DNA of 33,679 nt from Reclinomonas americana ATCC 50394 (Eukaryota; Jakobida; Jakobea; Jakobida): contig PS015019.1 of the NCBI GenBank assembly GCA_048213135.1, positions 75,802 through 109,480 of the forward strand, written 5' to 3'. Position 1 is the stretch's first letter. The number at the start of each line of letters is the position of its first letter. Below are positions 1 to 13,707 of this stretch, piece by piece. Both the position numbers and the translations under genes were made by a program. The notes beneath the pieces were generated by a model. It ran no database searches. It was not told the DNA's origin and worked only from the letters and a program-made list of their open reading frames with translations.

Positions 1-5
1 TGGCG

Positions 6-1704
6 TCATTCGTGCGACGAGGATGACGGAGGTGGCGACGGGGAGCGCAGCTGCGGCACATTACATCGTGGTGTAAGCAAAACGAGCAGTACGTAAGCTA
101 CAAGAACGGTGAGGTACCTGTGTTACTTCTGCGGGTTGATATTGAATAATGTCGGCCACATCGTCGTCCTCGTCGTCGTCGCTGGAGGGGTCACTGGAGG
201 CCGTCGTCAACGCGTGTACCAACGGGAGACCTTGTCGGTGCCGCGCCATCTCAGCTCGCAACGCTTGGATTTGTCCGCGCAGACTGGCCGACAGACTATC
301 CTCCGACGCCGAGGCAGCCGACGATTCGCTCACCGAAAAGAACTCGCTTCGCATCTGACGCACGTCGCGAAGAAGCGACTGCAGCTCCTCCTCCCATTCT
401 TGCCGCTGACGCTGTCGTTCGCTGCGCCCACGGCGACCACCACCACCACCAATCAGACCAAGAATACGAGAAGCGATGAAATGCACATACGCACCGCTGA
501 TGCGACGAGGTGACGCGTCGCAGCTTCTTGCTTAATCGGAGAGCCTTTTGACGCCACATGCGTGACACCTCGTCGGCCACAATGGCACTCTCGTCGTCTG
601 AAGACGACGATCCACTGGCATCCGTGCCGTCGTCGTCCTCGGCGAGTGCGGCAGCCGCCGTCGGTCCCATGAGATCGTTCAGTCTAGTGTCGAGCTCCTC
701 CTGGAGACGAGAGACGGCTTCCTTGAGCGCGGTGTTTTCCACGCTGCGGGCAGGGCAGTCAGTGCAACGGCGACACGGTCCGAGGAAGGAAGAGAGGAAG
801 AGAGAGAGAGCTAACCTGAGCATCTCGGTGGCGATCTCTGAAGTATCCAGCTGATTCAGGGTGTCGATGCGCAGTTGATAGACACGCAGACTGGAGACGT
901 GTGTGTGAGTAGCGACGCTGAGCAAGAGATTCAGTGCATTCGACACCAACCATTCCTCCAGAGCAGCCACATTCTGCGCATTTTGCGACCGCGTCTCCTC
1001 CAGGAGCGACTGCAAATCCACACCGTGGTGAGACACTTTGACAACGCTGACTGTCTCCCAACACGCATGCTTTCTTCCGCAACTCGAGCCTCCTGCAGCT
1101 GGTCCGCCTGGCGAACACAGCGCTCGCGCAACTCGCGGTTCAGAGTTCGCATTCGTTCCAGCTCTTGCAACTGGGAAGGGAGACACGGCGCGAATTGAGG
1201 TCAAGGGAAGGCTGCTGCGTGCATGAGTGTCAGCGCTCACCGTCTCACTGGACTCGAGCGACCCGAGTGCGTCGAGCGAGACGCCCAGCGGCGAGACCAT
1301 GAACGAAGACGACGCTGGCGGTGCGGCGGCTGTGACAATGGCGATGGGGGCACTCTTCTCGGGAGTGAGCGGCAGGTCAAACACCGCATCCTCCTCGGTG
1401 GGTGATTCGCCGCGGGATGGTGAACCGCCGATACTCAAACGCTAACAGGAGGCGGTGGAGTGACAGGGTGAGATTGAGAGCAGATGGCAGCGACGGTTGC
1501 CTTTTTTTCTGCGAGACAGTGCACGAACCGACCGCGCTTGCATCGACGAAGTGCGATTGACGCCAGCGAAAGGCGGAGGCCGATCGATCTCCGATTGCAA
1601 ATCATCGTCGTCTGTTTGTAAAGCAAAGTGGGAATGGCAGACGTATTCGTGCGCCACTCAATAACGCAGCACGCACCACCATCTGAATTGGCCGTCTCCA
1701 CCAT
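6..1704 (-). CDS. Acidic, Ser-rich coiled-coil protein of unknown function (8 exons, about 402 aa)
   Basis: I do not recognise this protein. Exons read on the minus strand: 1704-1680, 1611-1529, 1441-1241, 1170-1063, 1009-816, 743-495, 421-118 and 50-6. Their lengths sum to 403 codons with every phase matching and a TGA at 8-6. The N-terminal third is Ser/Pro-rich and contains a possible proline-directed phosphosite (LPLTPEK). Three heptad-type helices follow (LQELERMRTLNRELRERC, SLLEETRSQNAQNVAALEEW and TALKEAVSRLQEEL). A Ser/Asp-rich linker comes next, then a basic coiled coil (RERQRQRQEWEEELQSLL), and the tail carries an acidic SSDDDEDDD patch. The start at 1704 lies 42 bp after the stop of the upstream myotubularin gene. 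The second intron donor (1528) and the exact fourth donor (1062 or 1064) are my choice by phase. A scaffold role would fit, but nothing shows it. Confidence 0.6.
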
Positions 1705-1746
1705 CTCACACCATGTGGGGTCCTGCGTGTGCGTGTGAGCAAAGAG

Positions 1747-4700
1747 TCAAGAGGTCAAGGACGCACGATGGCACGAAACTCCGCGTTGCACTCGCAGTTC
1801 AGTGAGGAACAACTGCGTTCGCAACAGTGCAGTAGTGTGCGTGGCCAGTGGTGCGCACAGCGAGATATAGTGGCGCAGGTAGTAGTTCTTCCAAAACACC
1901 AAATGACCTGCGAGAAATCCAATCAGTATTCCGTATAGGTTTACCTCCTCGTCGAATCCACTCTCGCGCACCTGTCTCGAACTGCGGATAAAGGGCTCCC
2001 TCCACCATCTGCAGCTGCGAGAGACTTTTGAAAAAGTGCGGATCCGCGCTCATGTCTGCGCGCCAGTCACACAATCAGCATCATCATCATCATCATCATC
2101 ATCGACGTGTTGACAATTGTCACACCTTCCATGCGCAGCTCGAGTGGGCCCTGCGTGTAATACGGATTGAGATATCGCCGCCGCCGACTTCGCAGGTATC
2201 CCCACAGTGACGGGCGCTTGTGCAGATTGAGGCTTAATCTGCAGCGCAAAATGAGCGACATGTGCGTAAGCCGCACAACTGCAGAAAATGGATGGCGTTA
2301 CCTTTGGCGCTCGTTGTTGCCGAGGAAGGTACCGAAGCGACCCGAGTACACGTGATCGACCAGAGACAGCAACAGGCGTTCGTTGAATTCGAATGAACAC
2401 GGGAACTGACACAGGAGCTGGTACACACAGTCGATGAACTGTGCGAATAAAAACGGTGAGGTGATGGGGAGTGACATGTAGCAGCGAGTTTGAGGCAGCG
2501 AACCTGCACAAACACAGGTGCCCGACTTCCTTCGAGAAAGTCTTTCGAGAATGGGGCGAGACGATGGAGGAACTGATGGCCAGCATCAAGCCTATGGATA
2601 GCAGCAGCAGGATGAGAAATGGGGAGGATACATCGTCGTGTGTGTGTGCACGTACGCACCATTCCTTCTGAATCAAGTGCAAGAAGCCATCCAGTGTTCG
2701 ATAATACGGGTCCATGCACATTAGAGTTAACGACACCACTTGCGAAGTTCTGCATAGCCATCGTGTGAACTCCCGAGTTGCATCAACTCGCAAACATTCG
2801 TGCAGACGGAACACACCGATCCCATCCGTCGGAGCAGTGGACGAGGACACTGGTCTTCTCGTGCTCCAAGCACTGAATGCAAACGTGGGCCGCCCGAAGA
2901 ACAGTCTTCAAATGTTGCAACCAGCCCTGCATCGCGAGCAATGAGGAGCGATGAACGTCACTACCGCACTATCGATGCCTTGTCTTTTCGCCTCACCGTC
3001 GTCTCCAGCTGGGACAACCAATAGAGCGAACCGTGATTGGCGGGTGCCATGCACAGATCGTACAGTTTGCGGAACGAGTCACGAACACCCTTGACGTTGG
3101 CGATGCCGAGAAAGCTACCCATGTACACGAGTTAGTCGACGAGACCAATTCACAGAGAGAGAAAACTTGCATCCACTGACCGCAGATCCAAATGCTGATA
3201 CTGCGAGGCACTCTCAAATCCAGCACCAGCCGCCGTGTTGGCAAACGCATGCATGCGGTGTCGCAAGTCGAGAACCACAAAGCGCGTCGAATTCACTTGA
3301 TTGGCCATGCGGAAGCTCTCCAGCAGGAGCTGGTCCTCGGTGCAAGAGGCCCTGCAGAGTAGAGAGTGGGGTAAGAGGAGAAGGGGATAGGGGGAACAGA
3401 GGGGGAACAGAGNNNNNNNNNNNNNNNNNNNNNNNNNNNNNNNNNNNNNNNNNNNNNNNNNNNNNNNNNNNNNNNNNNNNNNNNNNNNNNNNNNNNNNNN
3501 NNNNNNNNNNNNNNNNNNNNNNNNNNNNNNNNNNNNNNNNNNNNNNNNNNNNNNNNNNNNNNNNNNNNNNNNNNNNNNNNNNNNNNNNNNNNNNNNNNNN
3601 NNNNNNNNNNNNNNNNNNNNNNNNNNNNNNNNNNNNNNNNNNNNNNNNNNNNNNNNNNNNNNNNNNNNNNNNNNNNNNNNNNNNNNNNNNNNNNNNNNNN
3701 NNNNNNNNNNNNNNNNNNNNNNNNNNNNNNNNNNNNNNNNNNNNNNNNNNNNNNNNNNNNNNNNNNNNNNNNNNNNNNNNNNNNNNNNNNNNNNNNNNNN
3801 NNNNNNNNNNNNNNNNNNNNNNNNNNNNNNNNNNNNNNNNNNNNNNNNNNNNNNNNNNNNNNNNNNNNNNNNNNNNNNNNNNNNNNNNNNNNNNNNNNNN
3901 NNNNNNNNNNNNNNNNNNNNNNNNNNNNNNNNNNNNNNNNNNNNNNNNNNNNNNNNNNNNNNNNNNNNNNNNNNNNNNNNNNNNNNNNNNNNNNNNNNNN
4001 NNNNNNNNNNNNNNNNNNNNNNNNNNNNNNNNNNNNNNNNNNNNNNNNNNNNNNNNNNNNNNNNNNNNNNNNNNNNNNNNNNNNNNNNNNNNNNNNNNNN
4101 NNNNNNNNNNNNNNNNNNNNNNNNNNNNNNNNNNNNNNNNNNNNNNNNNNNNNNNNNNNNNNNNNNNNNNNNNNNNNNNNNNNNNNNNNNNNNNNNNNNN
4201 NNNNNNNNNNNNAAGGGGAAGAGAGGGGGAAGAGAGGGGGAAGAGAAGGGGGAAGACAAGGGGGAAGACAAGGGGGAAGAGCAAAGGGGAAGAGAGGGGG
4301 AAGAGAAGGGGGAAGAGAAGGAGGGGAAGGAGAAGGTAAGGAGGGCTGGCAGAGCGAATGTGTGAAAGAAATAGACACAAAACCAGAGAGATTGAGAGAG
4401 TGCACGCGAGAGAACAAGGTGGCAGCAAGCCTCAGTGCGATTCTCGAGGGCCTCCTCTTTCGCCCACTTTCCCTTCGTCACACTCACCGCAGCAATCCCA
4501 CATGCGGCTGACTGCTGCGACACAGGGAGACGCCTGTGGCCGGGTCGGTCCAACACAGCATTGGAAAACGCCCCTTGCTGCGAAACTCGGCAATCTTGCG
4601 CAGGTGCTCGTTGGTGATGTTCTGTGGAATCACCAGGCGAGCTGGATACGATGGACAGACGGTGTAGTCCTCGTTGACACCGGCCACACGCCACGGCGTG

Positions 4701-6132
4701 GATTCACGGGCATTTCCAGCACCGGCAGCGGGCGCCGCCGCAGTCAACACGGGAGAACGATCTGACGAACCACGAGAGAATGACAAAAATGCACGTGCAT
4801 GCACAGAGTGCTGAGTCCGGCGGTAAGCAACACACGCACCACTGCCTTTTCTCGTGGGCTCGGCCGACGAGACGGCACCCATGCGCACGAAATCGTTGCG
4901 AGGCGCAAACGGTGCAAATCGCTCCTCACTGAAGAATGCAAAGGCGGACTCGATGCGCTCGTGGAAGCAGAGCTTTTCCAGCGTGTCGTGCACTCGCGCA
5001 CGCATGCTCTTGTCGTTGCCAAAGGAGAACCTAATTCCGCACAGTGGTGAGCTCTGCAGTTGGTGCGTGTTTGTGCACGTGTCGCGCTGCTGGTTGACCA
5101 GACCTGAAATACCGAAAGTCGCGAGTGTGAATCTCAACGTCGTAGTCGCGATTGCCGGCGTCGCGGGTGCCACGCGACAGCGTGAGGCGGTACACCGACA
5201 TGAGCGGGATGAAGGCGTACAGGGAGCTGCCGAGATCGTCCTGTGTGCACAGCGGCAAAGAGCGATGAGAGACAGCGAGCGACACTTGCCGGCGAAAGAG
5301 GAGGCACGCAACATATGTCGACGCTCGATCGGGGACAAAGGCAATACGATACGTGGTGATGTGCAACTTGCCACGACATGAGTGCGTCGTCGGTGGCACA
5401 CCTACAACGCAGTGGTCAGCGCAACCCACACTACATTCACGCGTGCATACACACCAACAGGAGCCGCGGCCAGCAACGACGACGACGAGCCAACCGCAGT
5501 AAGTCCACCACCGCCCGTCAGACTGTTACTGCTGCCCCTGCGATCGGCGACCGACAAACTGGCGCTGGAGCCCGACGAGGCGGAGCCAGCAGCAGCCGCA
5601 GACGCCGCAGCTGCAGCCGCAGTCGCTGCAACAGCAGCCGCCGCAGCACCAGCAGCTGCTGTCTTCACAGTGGGACACAAGGGGTGATGCACCGAGGCGC
5701 CTGGTGTCTGCATCGAGTCGAGTGCCGACGCCGACAGTGCATCGACAAAGCTAATGTTGCGCACGTCGGCGTGCGTCTCGATAATGTGCTCGCCCAGCAC
5801 GAGCCGGATGCCGCTCTCAAAGCGCGCGAGCTTGGCCTGGAGAGAGGAGGAGAGGGGGAAGAGAGAGAGAGAGAGGAGGAGAGAGAGGAGGGGAGGAGGA
5901 GGAGGGAGAGAGAGAGAGAATGAGCATTTGAGAGCGCGGAAATGCGAGAGACTTGATCATGAACGAGGGTGAGGTAGGGCGACAGGCAGGGTGCATGAGA
6001 GTACGTGTGTGTGAGAGAGAGAACTGCTCTCATGTGTTCTTGCGCGCGTACACACACATATCATCATGACACTCGCTGTCGCCTCTCTCTCGCACTCTCT
6101 CTCTCTCACTCTCTCTCTCTCACTCTCACTCA

Positions 6133-6175
<43 letters not shown>

Positions 6176-6537
6176 ATCTCATCCTTGCGACTCATGAGAC
6201 ACGGCCAACACGAACCTCAAACTGCGCGGGAGATAGCATTTCCACTTCCACACACTCAGGCACACACTCAGGCAGCAGGCGCGCGCTGCTTGCTTCCCTC
6301 ACACAGATACAGCAGAGCGCGTGAGGCGTACTCCCCGAGCGTTGTGTTGAAAGAGTGAGTGAGGTGACTCATACAAAATTGGTGCATTGGATGAGTCTCT
6401 GGATCTCTTCGCAAAAGAAGAGCGCATGTGTTTACATAAGCTTGGAGCGGAACAAAAAAGACCCCACATAGTCGGTATGTATCCGGCTGTCGGGAACCTG
6501 CATCGTTGACCACGCGCCCATTGTCAAACGATGACAT
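1747..6537 (-). CDS. Myotubularin-family phosphoinositide 3-phosphatase
   Basis: The family removes the 3-phosphate of PI3P and PI(3,5)P2 on endosomes. Fourteen exons assemble in phase into 714 aa: 5836-5455, 5401-5313, 5240-5104, 5030-4840, 4761-4488, 3351-3181, 3114-2997, 2926-2817, 2749-2660, 2591-2504, 2438-2302, 2238-2126, 2055-1972 and 1907-1747. The PH-GRAM domain starts at [11 protein letters not shown] and is interrupted by an Ala/Ser/Gly-rich insert. The phosphatase domain has the family blocks [30 protein letters not shown] and the active site [11 protein letters not shown]. Catalytic Cys, Asp and Arg are present, so it should be active. [18 protein letters not shown] and [17 protein letters not shown] follow. 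No FYVE domain or C-terminal coiled coil is visible. The 5' exon is uncertain: the ATG at 6537 (MSSFDNGR) is a phase-compatible guess, joined across an intron of about 680 bp. The 6th intron holds an 800-bp N gap. Confidence 0.93.
3352..4345. repeat. Intronic polypurine minisatellite with an 800-bp sequence gap
   Basis: On the plus strand both flanks of the N run (3413-4212) consist of G/A-only repeats. The right flank (4213-4340) is built on a 12-bp unit, gggggaagagaa, with variants such as gggggaagacaa. The tract lies wholly inside the myotubularin intron 4487-3352, so the transcript strand is C/T-rich. The gap length may be nominal. No exon of the phosphatase is missing, because the phases of the flanking exons join directly. 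Confidence 0.85.
5839..6178. repeat. GA-rich, TC and AC microsatellites in the 5' intron of the myotubularin gene
   Basis: The stretch holds gagagagg-type purine repeats at 5839-5925, then (TC)n interrupted by CACTC at 6081-6152 and (AC)n at 6151-6174. It follows the acceptor of the PH-GRAM exon directly on the coding (minus) strand. It probably belongs to a long first intron. I see no convincing exon between 5837 and 6440. Confidence 0.75.
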
Positions 6538-6582
6538 TCTAAAGACCTCCCCCTTTTTTTTTTCGTCTCTCCTCTCGGCGGC

Positions 6583-10827
<4,245 letters not shown>

Positions 10828-11484
10828 TCGTCGGTGTCAAGCGCTGAGCTGTGCTGTGCCGTGATTCGGAGATTCGGTCGGACACGGCGTCGGCGATTGT
10901 CCGCTCTCTCTTTGTTTTTCGTGTGTTTTTTTCTCGCATGCTGGCGCGTCTGCTCTGTGCTTTCGCATTGCAGGTTCTGGTCAATCTCGGTTGGGGAAGC
11001 CAGAGGAAACCGGACGCAGGCAACGGTCGTGAAGTTGGCTTTCGATATCAGCGCGAAGGCAAGTCTGCTCATCAAGGAACGCCTTCTCATGGCCAACGAC
11101 CAGTTGCAATAACTCAGCGACTTGAATCCGACCAAGTCATGTCCAGCTTGTCCACACTGTAACTGCGCGCGACGACCAGGCCCACCTCCGGAAGCAAATA
11201 CGACAGATCTGACAGCGATAAAGTACAAGAAGAAAGCCGCTCCCTTTATCCGTCTCCTCTCTCTCTTGCCAACCGAAAGAAAAACACACACCAAAAAAAC
11301 GCACACCTCTCACTTGTACACCAACAGACGACGCTACTTTTTCCCATTGTTTCCCACACTCTTTCGTCACTGCTGCTTTTTCAAACGCGACTACGACACA
11401 TGGAGATACACAAAACACACACGACACGGGGATGGAAGAACAAAACCCGCACTACTATACAACCTAAGGCGGGATCGACGACAG
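10828..11484. other. Spacer between kinase start and next gene, with a possible small plus-strand exon
   Basis: No gene here can be defended end to end. On the plus strand, an acceptor-like gcattgcag ends at about 10974. It is followed by a frame with coding-like codon choice up to 11112 (...KLAFDISAKASLLIKERL...), which stops at a TAA and resumes in the same frame as LSDLNPTKSCPACPHCNC. A GC-AG intron of 59 bp beginning at AAG|gcaagt would remove the TAA but changes frame and ends soon after. On the minus strand a 254-codon open frame also exists but matches nothing I know. The rest, 11230-11484, is A/C-rich with no visible signal. Confidence 0.3.
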
Positions 11485-12053
11485 TTATTCTGTTGTCAAG
11501 TCGGCGTAGGTCACTCGATGACCGGCAGACCGCTTCGGCGTTCCACTGCGCGGGAGAAGGTCAGTGGGGGGCGCTAGCGCGTGCTACAGCACACTACCCA
11601 CACTTACCCAGTTACATCCGCCGAGTCGACTTCAGAGGAGGCGGCCGAGTGAACACCGCTCGGGCCGGCGGCGCCATGGACTGCGAGGAGGAAAAAACGA
11701 GGTGAGAGGGAGGCACGGATAGCACCAGCGTGTGCGACCGCCCGCGCACAAACCTTCCATCGGAGCACGAGCAATGGCGGCCGGAATCGTCAGCACTCCA
11801 CTGGCGGCACCGCCAGCAACCTCGGCAGCCACCGTCAGTTGCAATGGCACGCGCGTCGGCGACGCCGGGCGCGAGGTGCGACGCGATCCCGGAGCACTCT
11901 TCCACTGCGGAACGCCGAGTGTGCGAGCCTCCTCCGAGTGTCGGCTCTCCTCCTCAATCGCCTCGATTTCCTGCGACAGACGCGACAGCGACTTGCGGGC
12001 CTTGTTCACAAAGTCGTCGAGGGTGGATGACTCGGAGACGCGACGTGCTTGGT
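11485..12053 (-). CDS. 3' part of an unrecognised Ser/Ala-rich protein with a short coiled coil
   Basis: Three phase-consistent exons on the minus strand: 12053-11754, 11680-11608 and 11545-11485, ending in TAA. The visible protein starts in mid-frame with QARRVSESSTLDDFVNKARK. A short heptad helix (SLSRLSQEIEAIEEES) follows, then a basic Ser/Pro segment, an Ala/Val-rich stretch, a Ser/Asp patch and the C-terminus HRVTYADLTTE. I do not recognise it. The acceptor at 12054 is clear, so at least one upstream exon exists. It must lie in or beyond the TC/TG minisatellite and its 423-bp gap, and no start codon can be chosen. Its stop is 658 bp from the kinase start codon on the same strand. Confidence 0.55.
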
Positions 12054-12109
12054 CTGCGATGGGGGAGAGCAAAGGGGGTGAGAAGGAGATGGGGAATGAA
12101 GGGGAAAGG

Positions 12110-12181
12110 AGCGCGTGTGTGAAAGATCAGTACAAGTTTGTTGTTGTCTCTTCTCTGTTTCTCGCTTTCTCGCGCCTACTG

Positions 12182-12244
<63 letters not shown>

Positions 12245-12667
12245 NNNNNNNNNNNNNNNNNNNNNNNNNNNNNNNNNNNNNNNNNNNNNNNNNNNNNNNN
12301 NNNNNNNNNNNNNNNNNNNNNNNNNNNNNNNNNNNNNNNNNNNNNNNNNNNNNNNNNNNNNNNNNNNNNNNNNNNNNNNNNNNNNNNNNNNNNNNNNNNN
12401 NNNNNNNNNNNNNNNNNNNNNNNNNNNNNNNNNNNNNNNNNNNNNNNNNNNNNNNNNNNNNNNNNNNNNNNNNNNNNNNNNNNNNNNNNNNNNNNNNNNN
12501 NNNNNNNNNNNNNNNNNNNNNNNNNNNNNNNNNNNNNNNNNNNNNNNNNNNNNNNNNNNNNNNNNNNNNNNNNNNNNNNNNNNNNNNNNNNNNNNNNNNN
12601 NNNNNNNNNNNNNNNNNNNNNNNNNNNNNNNNNNNNNNNNNNNNNNNNNNNNNNNNNNNNNNNNNNN

Positions 12668-12738
<71 letters not shown>

Positions 12739-12845
12739 TCAGTTCAAATGCTCAGTGTGTGAGTTTGCTTGCTGTCTCTTCTCTCGTTGTCTTCCCTTCT
12801 CGCACTCTCTCTCTCTCTCTCTCTACGTGCCTCTCTGTGTGTAAG
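12110..12845. repeat. Tandem compound minisatellite of (TC)n(TG)n units with a 423-bp gap
   Basis: The blocks on either side of the gap (N at 12245-12667) share one design. Each has gtgtgtgaaagatcagt, then about 50 bp of degenerate TC-rich sequence including gtctcttctct, then (TC)n. In the left copy this runs into (TG)n before the gap. The two copies of the gtgtgtgaaagatcagt block start at about 12114 and 12728. The right copy is preceded by the (TC)n(TG)n end of another unit. The gap therefore probably holds more copies of a unit of roughly 120-135 bp. The tract lies 5' of the unrecognised minus-strand gene, inside an intron or its promoter region. Confidence 0.75.
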
Positions 12846-13180
12846 TGAATGAGTACGCGCGCGCGCGTGCATTCGTGTCCCACTCTCCCAGCTGTCTTCC
12901 CACACAAACACTCTCTTTCTCCCCCAGTCCTGCTCGCACACGCTGCCCCTCCCCAACGCCCTCTCACGCAATCATGGCCCACCAGGGACACACACACACA
13001 CACACACGCACGCGCGCGAGTCGCACAAACAAACAAACAAAACAGCAGCTCAAAGAGCCTCGATATACGCCCCCACGCGCACACACACACGCACACACAC
13101 GCACACAAAGAGACAAAGGCCACTCTCTGCCTCCTTCTCTCTTCCACACACACACTCACTCACCCTTTACAGCCGACAAC
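12846..13180. other. AC-rich spacer upstream of the small plus-strand gene
   Basis: About 335 bp of C/A-rich sequence with (CA)n at 12990-13006 and 13079-13105. I see no exon. On the minus strand an ATG at 12973-12975 is followed after ATTGC by a donor-like gtgagagg, which could be a first exon of the downstream minus-strand gene, but nothing confirms it. The last bases before the ATG at 13181 end in ctttacag, so a 5'UTR splice acceptor just upstream of the start is possible. Confidence 0.4.
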
Positions 13181-13520
13181 ATGCCATCCCAGTCGGCCTC
13201 GGCACGCTCCGGGGCCGAGATGGACGTTGAGCGCGGCCGTCCTCCTCCTCCCATGGTCGACGGCGGCGGCATCAACGTCGCCCCCGACCCGCCGACGTTC
13301 CCCAACAATGTCCTCTGTTGCTGCTGCNNNNNNNNNNNNNNNNNNNNCCACGGAGCTGCGCAAGCGGATTGAGGAACTCGAGTCGATTGTGGCCGATCTG
13401 GAGCAGGAGAATGGTGACTTGGAGAAGGAGGTGCAGGGCGAGTGCGCCAAGAAGGAGCGTGCACGAGCACTGCTGGCGGCGTTCAAGGGCGAACTGGAGA
13501 GCTACACGCAGGAGGACTGA
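13181..13520 (+). CDS. Small acidic coiled-coil protein (about 110 aa), interrupted by a 20-bp gap
   Basis: The protein begins MPSQSASARSGAEMDVERG, has a Pro-rich segment and a Gly/Pro segment ending in PPTFPNN, and after the gap continues as a strong coiled coil (LRKRIEELESIVADLEQENG) with the C-terminus GELESYTQED and TGA at 13518-13520. The two halves are in different frames across the N run (13328-13347). Either the gap length is not exact or a short intron spans it: gtcctctg at 13309 is a possible donor and the flanking phases would be 0. The role is unknown. Length and shape resemble small coiled-coil subunits of larger complexes, but no family signature is visible. It converges on the acyl-CoA dehydrogenase gene, with 187 bp between the two stops. 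Confidence 0.6.
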
Positions 13521-13707
13521 GTTGTTCCCGGTCTCCTCCTCTCTTTCGTCTCTCGTCTCTCTTTCATGTTTTGCGTAGATGGTGGTATGACCCCTGCCTC
13601 TCTCTCCTCTCCCTTTCATCTCTCATGTACACCAATGATGTCACACGTGCGCGTGGGGTGGAAAGGGGGAGAGAGTTCATACGCACTTTCAAAAACGAGA
13701 CGTCAGC

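Noticed and set aside
10974-11160. Ciliate-type code with TAA read as Gln
   Set aside because: TAA ends other genes here at the expected place (the acyl-CoA dehydrogenase, the gene at 11485 and the aquaglyceroporin), so TAA is a normal stop.
13348-13520. IFT20-like identity for the small coiled-coil protein
   Set aside because: The similarity is limited to generic heptads and a Lys/Glu-rich helix. Length and N-terminus differ, so no family name is justified.
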